Shown piece by piece: positions 53,410 to 62,161 of a stretch of 64,000 bases of DNA. A model generated the notes under the pieces. It was not told the origin of the DNA. It searched no databases and saw nothing but the letters and a program-made list of their open reading frames with translations. Source of the DNA: Halococcus saccharolyticus DSM 5350 (lineage in GTDB: Archaea; Halobacteriota; Halobacteria; Halobacteriales; Halococcaceae); NCBI RefSeq assembly GCF_000336915.1, contig NZ_AOMD01000021.1:224388-288387 (forward strand). Direction: 5' to 3'. Both the position numbers and the translations under genes were made by a program. How positions within the stretch are numbered: position 1 is the stretch's first letter; the number at the start of each line of letters is the position of its first letter.

Positions 53410-54285
53410 ATGAAGTACCACGTCGACGGCGACCTCGTGTCGGCCGACGAGGCGAGCGTGAGCGTTCGCGATCGAGGGTTTCGCTACGGTGACGCCGCGT
53501 TCGAGACGCTTCGTTCCTACAACAGGTCGATCTTCGAGTGGGACGCCCACGAGGCGCGACTCCGCCGAACTGCCGAACAGTTGGGATTCGCCGACGCGGT
53601 GCCCAACGACCTTCGAGAGCGCGTTCGGGCGACGCTCGCCGCGAACGATTGCGACGAGGCGTACGTCCGACTCTCCGTGACGCGCGGGGCCGGAGCGGGA
53701 CGACTCACGCCCCCGCCCGACATCGACCCCACGGTCGTGATCATCGTCGAGGAACTCCCGCGGGGCGGTCTCAGTGGCGAATCGGTGTGGGACGGCCCGG
53801 CGACGGTTCAGACTGTGAAGACCCGTGCGGTGCCGGACGCGGCGGTGCCGAGCGACGCCAAGACCCACAACTATCTCAACGGAATCCTCGCACGGCTCGA
53901 ACTCCAGCGAGCGGCGAACGAGGAGTACCGTGCGGACGAGGCACTGTTGCGGGACGACGAGGGGCATCTCATGGAAGGAGCGACGAGCAACGTCTTCTTC
54001 GTCGACGACGGGACGCTCAAGACGCCCAGCACCGACGGGCCGTTACTGGACGGGATCACGCGGTCCGTCGTGCTCGACCTCGCTGCCGACGAGGAGTTTC
54101 CTGTCGAGACTGGCCGGTACACAACCACCGACGTACGGGAGGCCGACGAGGCGTTTCTCACCAACACGACGTGGGAACTCCGACCGATCGCGCGCGCCGA
54201 CGGGGTCGCGGTCGGCGGCGGGCCGGTGACGCGGCTGTTGGCGAGGCTGTTCGACGAGCGGGTCGAGCGTCGACAGTACGAGTGA
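53410..54285 (+). CDS. pabC: Class IV aminotransferase, aminodeoxychorismate-lyase-like
   Basis: 291 residues of the PLP fold-type IV family. FRYGDAAFETLRSYN starts the active-site region. The Lys lies in AKTHNYLNGILARLELQRA, and LMEGATSNVFFVDDGTL plus LLDGITRSVVLDLA bind the PLP phosphate. In folate synthesis it would cleave aminodeoxychorismate to p-aminobenzoate; branched-chain or D-amino-acid transamination is the alternative. pabA and pabB, usual neighbours, are absent here. Confidence 0.85.
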   Translation: MKYHVDGDLVSADEASVSVRDRGFRYGDAAFETLRSYNRSIFEWDAHEARLRRTAEQLGFADAVPNDLRERVRATLAANDCDEAYVRLSVTRGAGAGRLTPPPDIDPTVVIIVEELPRGGLSGESVWDGPATVQTVKTRAVPDAAVPSDAKTHNYLNGILARLELQRAANEEYRADEALLRDDEGHLMEGATSNVFFVDDGTLKTPSTDGPLLDGITRSVVLDLAADEEFPVETGRYTTTDVREADEAFLTNTTWELRPIARADGVAVGGGPVTRLLARLFDERVERRQYE

Positions 54286-54343
54286 TTCGAGCCGCGTGCG
54301 GCCGCACGACCGGCATAGACAGCACGCCGGATCGTCAGCCATC

Positions 54344-54811
54344 TCAGTTCGTGGTAGTGCTCAGTTGTGAGTCGTCGCTGAGTTCATCGAACAGATCCAC
54401 CACACGCTGGTGAATGTCGTCTCGAATCGAACGCACCGTGTCGATGTCCTCTCCATGAGGATCGAGAAGGTTCCAGTCGCGGATGTCAACCGTTGAATCC
54501 TCCTTATCAATCTCAAGCGTCGAACAGCCCATCGTCGCCACGTAATCGCACGACTGGAGTTCCTCGCTCGTGATTTCGCGCGGCGTCCGCTCCGAGAGAT
54601 CGAATCCTTCCTCGCGCATGACTTCGATGACCCCCTCGTGAACGTGGTCCGCTGGGCGGGTACCTCCAGTGAGAATCTCGACGGCGTCGTCGAGATCTCG
54701 GCGTTGGCGTTCGTACTCGGCGAATGCGGTCGCCATCTGCGAGCGGCCAGCGTTCTGGACGCACATGAACGCGAGTCGGATCGTGTCAGTGGAATCGGTA
54801 GTGGTGGACAT
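54344..54811 (-). CDS. arsC: Arsenate reductase, low-molecular-weight phosphatase type
   Basis: 155 residues. The P-loop is FMCVQNAGRSQMATAFAEYE (CX5R). ATMGCSTLEI and RDWNLLDPHGED provide the later Cys and the general-acid Asp. Converts arsenate to arsenite for export. It follows acr3 by 21 bases on the minus strand, so arsR-acr3-arsC is one operon. Confidence 0.9.
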   Translation of the reverse strand: MSTTTDSTDTIRLAFMCVQNAGRSQMATAFAEYERQRRDLDDAVEILTGGTRPADHVHEGVIEVMREEGFDLSERTPREITSEELQSCDYVATMGCSTLEIDKEDSTVDIRDWNLLDPHGEDIDTVRSIRDDIHQRVVDLFDELSDDSQLSTTTN

Positions 54812-54832
54812 TGGTTTTGGTTCGTGTGGTGG

Positions 54833-55996
54833 TTAGTCGTCAGTTGTTGGCTCCGAAGCGGATGCGTCGAAACTGCCCGTTCCAGCCCCACCCCAGTCGA
54901 GGTTGCGCTGGAAGTAGAGTGCAACGTTGACCAGCGCGAGCAGGACGGGCACCTCGATGAGCGGGCCAACGACGGTCGTGAAGGCGACGCCGGAGCCGAC
55001 GCCGAACACCGCGACTGCGACCGCGATGGCGAGCTCGAAGTTGTTCGATGCCGCTGTGAATCCGATTGCGGTCGTCGTCGAGTAGTCCGCACCGATGCCC
55101 TTCCCCATGCCGAAGCTCACGAAGAACATCACCACGAAGTAGATCGTCAGCGGCACGGCGATCAACAGGACATCTGCGGGTGCAGCGATGATGTTCTCGC
55201 CTTGCGTGGCGAACATCACAATCACGGTGAACAGTAACGCGACCAGCGTCAGCGGGTCGATTTTCGGGATGAGCTCCTCGTCATACCACTCCTCGCCCTT
55301 GGTGTGGGTGCCGACGTAGCGAGTGAGAAAGCCGCCGACGAAAGGAATGCCGAGAAAGACCACGATCGCTTGAAACACCTGCATCGGCGTGATATCGAAG
55401 GTCGTGATGCCGGCAACGAGCGAGTCCATTCCCAGCAGCGGCGGCAGGAACAACCCAAAGAACCAGACGTAGACGCCGTAGGTAACGATCTGGAAGAGGC
55501 TGTTGAACGCCACTAGTCCGGTAACGTATTCGGGAGAGCCTTCGGCGAGTTCGTTCCAGACGAGCACCATTGCGATACACCGGGCCATCCCAATGAAGAC
55601 GAGTCCGAGGAAGAACTCGGGGCGCGCCGGTAGGCCCGGAACGAGTCCGCTGAAGAAGACGACCGCCAGTCCGAACATCAGCGTCGGGCCGATGAGCCAG
55701 TTCTGGATGAGGCTCAGCCCGAGTACGCGCCAGTTGCTGAACACCGTTCGGAGCTGCGAGTAGTCCGCCTTCGCCAGCGGCGGGTACATCATCACTATGA
55801 GGCCGATCTCTACGAGGTGGAGGTTCTGAATCGGTTCAGTCACCGATGGGGCGATATAGCCCAATCCCACCCCAATAGCCATCGCGCCGAAAATCCAGAC
55901 GGTGAGATACTTGTCGAGAAAGTCCATCGAGCGCGGGTCACCACACTGCGGACACGAGCAGTCCGGGCCGTGCTCGTGAGCATCGACGCTACTCAT
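54833..55996 (-). CDS. acr3: ACR3-family arsenite efflux permease
   Basis: 387 residues, ten helices. N-terminal Cys pair CPQCG precedes the membrane part. MARCIAMVLVWNELAEGSPE contains the conserved Cys essential in ACR3, and AASNNFELAIAVAVAVFG the other conserved helix. Exports arsenite using membrane potential. Overlaps arsR by 8 bases. Confidence 0.94.
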   Translation of the reverse strand: MSSVDAHEHGPDCSCPQCGDPRSMDFLDKYLTVWIFGAMAIGVGLGYIAPSVTEPIQNLHLVEIGLIVMMYPPLAKADYSQLRTVFSNWRVLGLSLIQNWLIGPTLMFGLAVVFFSGLVPGLPARPEFFLGLVFIGMARCIAMVLVWNELAEGSPEYVTGLVAFNSLFQIVTYGVYVWFFGLFLPPLLGMDSLVAGITTFDITPMQVFQAIVVFLGIPFVGGFLTRYVGTHTKGEEWYDEELIPKIDPLTLVALLFTVIVMFATQGENIIAAPADVLLIAVPLTIYFVVMFFVSFGMGKGIGADYSTTTAIGFTAASNNFELAIAVAVAVFGVGSGVAFTTVVGPLIEVPVLLALVNVALYFQRNLDWGGAGTGSFDASASEPTTDD

Positions 55997-56387
55997 CGCT
56001 CACGCTCCCTTCAAGGACTGTCACAAGGGCGATGGCACGGTTGGTAGCTTGGTACTTCTTCCAGCGTCCGTCCTTGCGTCCGGTCACGAGCCCCGCGTCG
56101 ACGAGTGCCGAGAGCGCGTGACTGAGCCCGCTCTCGCTCACGTCGACGACGGCCTGAAGCTCACAAACACAGAGTTCCTCCTCGGCTGCTACGAGCACGC
56201 GAACGAGCGTGTAGCGCGTCTCGTTGGCGAGCGCAGCGAGCACGTCGAGCTCGACGTCGACCTGCTCCGGGCCGAGTGCCGCTTCGAGCGTGCCGAGTTC
56301 GTCGAGTCGCCGCTCGACGTCCTCGTCTCGACACTCCCCGAGTTCGTCTTCGAGGTATCGCTGAAGTCGTTCGGTCGCTTGCGCCAT
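55989..56387 (-). CDS. arsR: ArsR-family repressor
   Basis: 132 residues. HTH: LAALANETRYTLVRVLVAAE, then ELCVCELQAVVDVSESGLSH, with the ELCVCEL Cys pair that senses arsenite. Long helical N-terminus. ATG 56387 is followed upstream by the probable operator. First gene of the ars operon. Confidence 0.92.
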   Translation of the reverse strand: MAQATERLQRYLEDELGECRDEDVERRLDELGTLEAALGPEQVDVELDVLAALANETRYTLVRVLVAAEEELCVCELQAVVDVSESGLSHALSALVDAGLVTGRKDGRWKKYQATNRAIALVTVLEGSVSDE

Positions 56388-56395
56388 GGAAATTC

Positions 56396-56415
56396 AGTTG
56401 ACTACTGACTCAATT
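56396..56415 (-). promoter_or_regulatory. ArsR operator candidate
   Basis: AGTTGA (56396-56401) and TCAATT (56410-56415), one mismatch from a perfect inverted repeat, 8-base spacer. It starts 9 bases before the arsR ATG (minus strand) and covers the expected transcription start. AT-rich TTAATT next to it may be the TATA box. Confidence 0.5.
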
Positions 56416-56529
56416 AACTGTTCCGATATCAAAACGGGTGATACCCTAATTTTGTATATTTCTGCCTCTGAATTGCTTATCTGGGTGCGGGCGAAAGGGT
56501 TTTTAATTGAGAGAGTGCTAAATCAGAAC

Positions 56530-56949
56530 GTGCAATCAGAGCAAGCCAACAGATCGATTCCGGACCGAGCGAGCGAAGCCAGCCGAAGGCAGCGCGCTGG
56601 GACGGAGTTCATCGGCGGCTACGGAACAACGACCGGCGACTCGGACCTCCGTTTCATCGAGGGGCAACTTCCCGAGCACGAGGGCCGGGTCGAAAGCGAC
56701 AAATCGCCAGCCCAGCAGCTCAAACTCGTCTTACAGAACCTCGAAGCCACGCTGAATCAGCGCGGGCAGAGGATGGACGATGTGCTTCAGCTAACGCTGT
56801 ATCTCACCGACATGGATGCCTACGAATCGGTCAACGATACCTACGAGAGATACTTCGAGGACACGCATCCGGCGCGCACGACCGTCGGAGCCTGCGAACT
56901 ACTCGGTGGTGCCGCCGTCACCGTCGACGCGGTCGCCGCCCTCGAGTAG
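56530..56949 (+). CDS. RidA/YjgF-family protein
   Basis: 139 residues. LRFIEGQLPEHEGRVESDKS, LVLQNLEATLNQRGQRMDDV, LTLYLTDMDAYESVNDTYER and ARTTVGACELLGGAAVTVDA are typical of RidA, with the Arg of PARTTV binding imine substrate. Deaminates reactive 2-aminoacrylate-like imines. The N-terminus is atypical. GTG 56530 lies about 28 bases after a TTTTTAATTG box; GTG 56515 is the alternative. Divergent from the ars operon. Confidence 0.78.
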   Translation: MQSEQANRSIPDRASEASRRQRAGTEFIGGYGTTTGDSDLRFIEGQLPEHEGRVESDKSPAQQLKLVLQNLEATLNQRGQRMDDVLQLTLYLTDMDAYESVNDTYERYFEDTHPARTTVGACELLGGAAVTVDAVAALE

Positions 56950-57171
56950 CACCGAACAGACTGCTACGGATACGAAGTCGGTTCCGGGCACTCGTGATCG
57001 AGACCATCAGAGCGGCGAAATCGATGTTGTTACGGTACTACTGGACGTGCAGATGGGGGGCTATTTGGCCAGTAGTGTATGTTAGAAGCAGAGATCGTTC
57101 TCTCCTCGCGCGGACGGATCGACTTCTCCGAGACCTGATGCCGCTCTCGGACCTCGATCGCGGCGCTCGCT
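56950..57171. other. Gene-free stretch with an 8-base inverted repeat
   Basis: 222 bases, less GC-rich than the average. ACTACTGG (57037-57044) and CCAGTAGT (57069-57076) form an inverted repeat with 24 bases between. It may be a convergent terminator or the footprint of an old insertion. Nothing else recognised. Confidence 0.35.
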
Positions 57172-57468
57172 TCACTCGATCCGAAAGAGCGGCTCCTCGA
57201 TCGATTCACTCCGACACTCGGGACATCGCGAGGGACGGTTCGCGTGGTCGTCGAACCCCGAAAACCCGCAGTCGCGACACTCCGGTGGGGCGACGAGGAG
57301 CTGTTCGTCCTCGGCTTCGAGCGACTGGGCGATGTGCTCGACGTGTTCCAGCACCGCTTCGGTCGTGATCGCAAACTCCTCGGCCAGCATGCCAGGTGGT
57401 GCCGTTTCGCCACGGAGGAACTCCGCGATGCGTTGGCGCGTCGTCGCATCCTCGTCCGCTTCGCGCAT
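57172..57468 (-). CDS. HTH plus zinc-ribbon regulator (COG3357 type)
   Basis: 98 residues. HTH: TRQRIAEFLRGETAPPGMLA, EFAITTEAVLEHVEHIAQSL. Zinc ribbon: CRDCGFSGFDDHANRPSRCP followed by ECRSESIEEP, four cysteines in two CxxC pairs. This short fusion is a conserved archaeal predicted regulator of unknown target. ATG 57468 starts at MREADED. Confidence 0.87.
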   Translation of the reverse strand: MREADEDATTRQRIAEFLRGETAPPGMLAEEFAITTEAVLEHVEHIAQSLEAEDEQLLVAPPECRDCGFSGFDDHANRPSRCPECRSESIEEPLFRIE

Positions 57469-57560
57469 ACCCCACCTCCGAACGCGACTGATAAAAACGG
57501 TTCCCGGTTTTCTGGTTGGGGCGGTTCGCGGCCGGCGGCCGCGGTGCAGCGCGGTGGCGG

Positions 57561-57714
57561 TCCTGGTGGACCGAGGGCGAGGACGCGACCAGTGGGAGCG
57601 TTCGAGGGCTCGGGCGGTGCTGTACGGTAGCGGTTGCGGTGCGGAGAGGACCAGCCGCTGTACCGCGAGTGAACGAAGTGAGCGAGCGGGTAGTTTTTGA
57701 TCCACATTTTTGCG
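57561..57714 (-). repeat. Dispersed element family 2, copy F (inverted)
   Basis: Lies in the 300-base gene-free gap 57469-57768. On the minus strand it runs AAAAATGTGGATCAAAAAC, ACCCGCTCGCTC, CGCGGTAC, CTCTCCGCACCGC, GAGCCCTCG and CGCCCTCGGTCCACCAGGA, the same blocks and order as copy E at 8438. Between blocks the sequence differs. Confidence 0.65.
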
Positions 57715-57768
57715 AGGAGAGGTGGCCGACCACAGGGAGGCCACCCGACGAAGTAAAAAGGTGGGGCT

Positions 57769-59571
57769 CTATTCAGTCGGTGTCGTTTCGACCTCGCGGC
57801 CCTCCTCGACGGCGGTGGTAAGCGAGACGTTGAGGACCACCATGGCGACGACGCCGCCGATCACGGTGACGACGTTCTTCACGGCGTGATCGACGATGGC
57901 CGCGCCGAGCGCGACCGGGGTGGCGACGGGCGTGAGCCCGACAACGAGCAGGCTGAACGCGCCCTCGTAGAGCCCGATGCCGCCGGGCGAGAGCGGGAGC
58001 ACCTTGGCAAGGTTGCCGACGCTCACGGCGAAGAAGCCGACCGCGACGAGCGTCGTGAGCGGGAGCGAGACGTCGAAGGCGGCGAACACCAACAACGCGG
58101 TCACGACGTCGAGCGTCCAGATCAGGAGGCTCGTCGCGCCGACGCGGGCAAACGCACGTCGGTCGTTCGCGACCGTCTGAATATCCCCGACGAAGCGTTC
58201 GATCACGCCCGCGACCCGATCGGCGTAGGCGTCGGTGCTGAAGCGGCGGACCCCGCGACGGACGAGGTTCCGATCGGAGCGCGCGCTGGCGACGATCACG
58301 CCGACCGCGACGATCGCGGCGAGACCGACGCCGCTGGCGACGAGGATGGCGGTCCGGCCGCTTTGGCTCCCGTCGGCGACGGTCGCACCGAGGCCAGCGA
58401 GGCTGGTGATCCCGGTTGCGGCGAGGCCCATCAGGACGACGCCGGCGAGCAGGGTGATCGTGAGGAGGTCGAACACGCGTTCGACTGCGAGCGAGGCGAA
58501 GCCCGTCGGATAGGGCACGCGCCGGCGAGTTTTGACCACGTATGCCCGGACAGCGTCGCCTGCCCTGGCGGGGAAGACCAGATTCCCCGTTTGGGAGATG
58601 AACACCGCACCCGTGAGGAAGCCGACGCCTTCAGTGAATCCCAACTCGTCGAGAATGTCGCGGTAGCGCGCGCCACGGACCGGCCACGAGAGCACGTAGA
58701 TGAGTGCGGCCGCGGCGACGAGCGCGGGATCGGCCGCGCGCATCTCTTCGAGTACAGTCCCGACATCGAGATACTGGGTCATCAGCCCGATCGCGAGGAT
58801 CGTGAGGAGGGTGCCGGCGACGAGCGTCACGCGCCGCGTGATCCGGGGCGCAACGGCGAGCTGCCACCACGTCCGCAAAATGGCGCTCCCCATTCCGAGC
58901 ACGTCCCGAACGAAGTCAACGGTGGTATCACCCTTCGGTGTCCACGCGACCGGGAATTCCTCGACCCGGTAGCCCGCGCGCTGGGCGCGAACGAGGAGTT
59001 CGGTGTCCCAGAACCAGTGGTCGTCCTCCACGTCGTCGAGCAGCGTTTCGAGGACCGCACGATCGAACGCCTTGAACCCACACTGGTGATCGTGAACCGA
59101 CGAGCGGAGGAACAGTCTGACGAGTCCGTTGTAGGTGCGACTCGGCACGTCGCGTTTCGCGGGGCGGTCGGCCTCGCTCGCCGTGAGCAATCGTGAACCG
59201 GTGGCGACGTCGGCCTCGCCCGAACGGACGCTCTCGACGAGCTCCTCCAAGTGGGTCATGTCCGTCGCGAGATCGGTGTCGAAGTAGACCAGGGTCTCGC
59301 CCCTCGCCGCGCGGAAGGCTCGCGTGAGCGCGCCGCCACGACCGAGCCGATCGTCGCTGTGGACGTGTCGTACCCGATCGTCCTCGCTGGCGAGTCTCGC
59401 GGCGATTTCGGGCGTGCGGTCGGTACAGCCGTCCTCGGCGACGAGCACCTCGAAGCTTCCCGCCGGCAGGAAGGATCCGAGCGCATCGAGGGTCGTTTCT
59501 ACTGTGCCCTCGATCGTCGCAGCCTCGTCGTAGGCCGGCAGCACGACGCTCACGTCGACCCCGCGACTCAT
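57769..59571 (-). CDS. AglD-like glycosyltransferase with flippase-type membrane domain
   Basis: 600 residues. GT2 domain 1-230 (VSVVLPAYDEAATIEGTVET, VLVAEDGCTDRTPEIAARLA, YFDTDLATDMTHLEELVESV, with the DxD metal motif). The rest has about eight helices of the UPF0104/LPG-synthase type (FISQTGNLVFPARAGDAVRA). Resembles Haloferax AglD, which loads mannose on dolichol phosphate for S-layer N-glycans. ATG 59571 preferred over TTG 59598. No other agl genes here. Confidence 0.85.
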   Translation of the reverse strand: MSRGVDVSVVLPAYDEAATIEGTVETTLDALGSFLPAGSFEVLVAEDGCTDRTPEIAARLASEDDRVRHVHSDDRLGRGGALTRAFRAARGETLVYFDTDLATDMTHLEELVESVRSGEADVATGSRLLTASEADRPAKRDVPSRTYNGLVRLFLRSSVHDHQCGFKAFDRAVLETLLDDVEDDHWFWDTELLVRAQRAGYRVEEFPVAWTPKGDTTVDFVRDVLGMGSAILRTWWQLAVAPRITRRVTLVAGTLLTILAIGLMTQYLDVGTVLEEMRAADPALVAAAALIYVLSWPVRGARYRDILDELGFTEGVGFLTGAVFISQTGNLVFPARAGDAVRAYVVKTRRRVPYPTGFASLAVERVFDLLTITLLAGVVLMGLAATGITSLAGLGATVADGSQSGRTAILVASGVGLAAIVAVGVIVASARSDRNLVRRGVRRFSTDAYADRVAGVIERFVGDIQTVANDRRAFARVGATSLLIWTLDVVTALLVFAAFDVSLPLTTLVAVGFFAVSVGNLAKVLPLSPGGIGLYEGAFSLLVVGLTPVATPVALGAAIVDHAVKNVVTVIGGVVAMVVLNVSLTTAVEEGREVETTPTE

Positions 59572-59653
59572 TGGCTCGACTGCGCCAGCCACGGACAAAG
59601 CCCTTCTGGGTCGTGGTTCAGCCGTCGATTTTCTCCGACAACCACGAGAAAAA

Positions 59654-61387
59654 TCAGTCCGCGCCTTCGGGCGTGTGCGCCGTCGTGAACCCTGGGAGGT
59701 CGATCCCGAGCGTCGCCGCAGCCTCGTCGGTCGAATCGTACGGGCGGTTCACCACCAGACTGCCGGCGCGCTGGTCGCCGAGTCCTGGTAGTGCCGCGAG
59801 CTCGTCCATCGAAGCGCGGTTGAGATCGAGCGGCGTAGGCACCCCGGACACCGACCGGTAGCCGTGATCCGTGATCGCGACGTCGATCGTCCGACCGAGT
59901 TCGCGCTCGCCCGGCACCGCGACCAGCAGCGGGTACGTCCCGAGCTGGCGGCCGAACGTCCGGCCGTCCTGGTGGTATTCGAGGTGGACGTCTGGGAGAA
60001 CGGTCCCAGGAGGCGCGACTCGCTGGAGCATCGGGTTGTCGATCTCCTCGCGCACCTCCCCTTTGTACTGTTTGAACAGCTTCTTGTGATCGTCGGCGAT
60101 CTGCGCGCCGGTGTCACTCATCTCGGTCCCATCGAAGGCCATCACCTGGCGGATGTTGATCCGACGGAGCAGCAGCCCGGCGTCGTACACCCGCTGGAGG
60201 AACTGCTTGTTGAGTTCGTAGGTCTCCTCACGCTCGCCCTTCAGCCCGTGGAGCAGGTTGATCCCCGGAAGGAGTTTGGGGAGGCGGTCGACGGCGTCGG
60301 CTCCGTACGTCGGCGCAGCCGAGCGATCCTCGCTAGGCCGCCAGCCCGCCTCCTCGTTGACGATCTCCACGGCGCGAAAGCACTCGTCGGCGGTGACGTT
60401 GAGATCGTTCGCCTCCTGAACCTGGGGATCGGCGCTTTCGAGCCCGAACGCGGCGGTATCCCCGGGCGTGTTGTGCTCGGCGATGATCCGGAGTCCTTCC
60501 CGTGAGTCCTCGGGCCACCGCACGATCGTGACCGGGTTGATGTTGTCGAGGTGAAGGGTTTCGAGCTCGGGGGCCACTTCCCGAATCCCGCCGTAGAGGT
60601 CCCGAAGCGCCTCGGGGTTCGGGGCCTCGCCATCGCCACCGTACGCGAGAATGTCGGCCTGACGGCCTAGCCGGAAGTGGCGCGCGCCGCGGTCCGATAG
60701 CGCGTCGACCTCGCTCACGACCGACGGCGGTGGGCGGAACGAGGGGTTGCCGTAGAGCGGTTCGGTACAGAACGAACATCGGTACGCACAGCCGCGGGAG
60801 GTTTCGAGCTCGCAGATCAGGTACTCGGGATGATTTGGGTGTTGTTCGACCACGAACGCACCCTCGCGCGCCCACTGTGTGACCTCCTCGACGTCGCGCA
60901 TCCGGTCGCCGAATCCTTCCAGGCCATTGGCAACGAGATCGTGGGCCGCGGCCTCGACGTCGCCTTTCGCCACGAACTCGAAGTCCAGATCCGATCGTTC
61001 GGTTTCGGTCGCGCCGGCGTTCTCCTCGCCGACGCCGAATTTGACTGGGCCGCCCATCAGACTCGTGCCCTCCGCAGCCCACGCGATCTCCCGGACTTCG
61101 TCGGGTTCGGCCGGCGTCCCGCCGACGTACTTACCGGGGACAGTCATTCCGCCGAGGTAGATCATGAGGTCCGCATCGGCCACATCGCGCCACTTGTTCC
61201 GCTCGTCCCGCAGTTCGTCGATCGTGTGGTAGGTGATCTGCTCTTCGGGAACGCCTGCGTCCACGAGCGCACCGGCGGTGAACCGTGGATAGGTAGAGAT
61301 GTACGGTGGGACCCCGAAGTGGGCGGGTTCGTCGACGTACCCATCTATGAGAGTTACGTCGAGGTCGGCGGGATCCGGCGCAGTCAT
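59654..61387 (-). CDS. Radical SAM protein with C-terminal helix-hairpin-helix
   Basis: 577 residues. N-terminal B12-binding-like region (LDVTLIDGYVDEPAHFGVPP, LMIYLGGMTVPGKYVGG). The radical SAM Cys motif is CAYRCSFC (CxxxCxxC, about residue 200), then the barrel (ETLHLDNINPVTIVRW, PGINLLHGLKGEREETYELN). The end has an HhH domain (LNRASMDELAALPGLGDQRA). Conserved in euryarchaea as an uncharacterised, possibly tRNA- or DNA-linked enzyme. ATG 61387 gives MTAPDP. Confidence 0.88.
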   Translation of the reverse strand: MTAPDPADLDVTLIDGYVDEPAHFGVPPYISTYPRFTAGALVDAGVPEEQITYHTIDELRDERNKWRDVADADLMIYLGGMTVPGKYVGGTPAEPDEVREIAWAAEGTSLMGGPVKFGVGEENAGATETERSDLDFEFVAKGDVEAAAHDLVANGLEGFGDRMRDVEEVTQWAREGAFVVEQHPNHPEYLICELETSRGCAYRCSFCTEPLYGNPSFRPPPSVVSEVDALSDRGARHFRLGRQADILAYGGDGEAPNPEALRDLYGGIREVAPELETLHLDNINPVTIVRWPEDSREGLRIIAEHNTPGDTAAFGLESADPQVQEANDLNVTADECFRAVEIVNEEAGWRPSEDRSAAPTYGADAVDRLPKLLPGINLLHGLKGEREETYELNKQFLQRVYDAGLLLRRINIRQVMAFDGTEMSDTGAQIADDHKKLFKQYKGEVREEIDNPMLQRVAPPGTVLPDVHLEYHQDGRTFGRQLGTYPLLVAVPGERELGRTIDVAITDHGYRSVSGVPTPLDLNRASMDELAALPGLGDQRAGSLVVNRPYDSTDEAAATLGIDLPGFTTAHTPEGAD

Positions 61388-61513
61388 ACCAGTCCATTCG
61401 GCGTCGAGACGTAAAAACGCGACTCTACGGGTTCGAGATCGCCACTTGCACCTTGGATCGACCGCCCCGCCGAGACCCGTGGGTTGATAGGCCACGCGGG
61501 ACTACGAACGAGT

Positions 61514-61672
61514 ATGCCGGCAACCCTCGAAGTCGTCTGTACGGACGACAGCTGCGAGATGGACATGTTCGAGATGCACTACACCTACGACATGCCCGAC
61601 GGCGTCGGCGTTGAGGACTTCCAATGTCCCTACTGCGGCGGCACCGACTGTCTCGACGCCGTCGAGCTATGA
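61514..61672 (+). CDS. Small zinc-finger-like protein (DUF7559 type)
   Basis: 52 residues. Two Cys sites: VVCTDDSCEMDMFEMHYTYD and FQCPYCGGTDCLDAVEL. Looks like a zinc ribbon or rubredoxin-like knuckle. I recall DUF7559 for it, uncertain. Its TGA overlaps the hsp20 start as ATGA, so both are translated together. Confidence 0.75.
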   Translation: MPATLEVVCTDDSCEMDMFEMHYTYDMPDGVGVEDFQCPYCGGTDCLDAVEL

Positions 61673-62157
61673 TTCGCGACGTCGGCGAGTCGCTCGGCAA
61701 CGCGGTCCTCGATGGCGTCGGGCGGATCGCGGGTCGCACCCAGGAGCGTCGCCCGCTCCCGACCGACATTCTGGAGAGCGACGACGCCTACCTCGTGGTG
61801 TTCGACGCGCCCGCTGCGAGTTCGGAGGACGTCCAGGTTCGCTTCTCGGAGGACGCGGTCCACGTCCGGATCGATCGCGTCCGCGACCACCACGAGGGGT
61901 TCGAGATGCGCGCGCCAGGGCGCGGGCTCGCGCTCGACGGCCAGGCCGACCTCCCCGACGGCGCAGTAGTCGACCCCGAAGCCGCGACCGCGACGCTGAC
62001 AAGCACCGGCACGCTCGAAGTCGAAATTCCGAAAGCCGAGGAACGTGAGGACGACCCAGTCCGAATCTCGACGGCCGACGAGACCGACGCCGCTGAGAGC
62101 GCAATCGAGGAGATCGACGGCGGCGACGACGCGGGCTCCACGAGCGAGTCGAGCTGA
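61669..62157 (+). CDS. Hsp20 / alpha-crystallin-like small heat-shock protein
   Basis: 162 residues. Crystallin-like beta fold with RRPLPTDILESDDAYLVVFD, ASSEDVQVRFSEDAVHVRID, DGQADLPDGAVVDPEAATAT and LEVEIPKAE (the IXI-type anchor). Acidic Ser/Glu/Asp tail. Diverged member; a chaperone holdase role is presumed. Coupled to the small zinc protein upstream. Confidence 0.8.
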   Translation: MIRDVGESLGNAVLDGVGRIAGRTQERRPLPTDILESDDAYLVVFDAPAASSEDVQVRFSEDAVHVRIDRVRDHHEGFEMRAPGRGLALDGQADLPDGAVVDPEAATATLTSTGTLEVEIPKAEEREDDPVRISTADETDAAESAIEEIDGGDDAGSTSESS

Positions 62158-62161
62158 CGAA

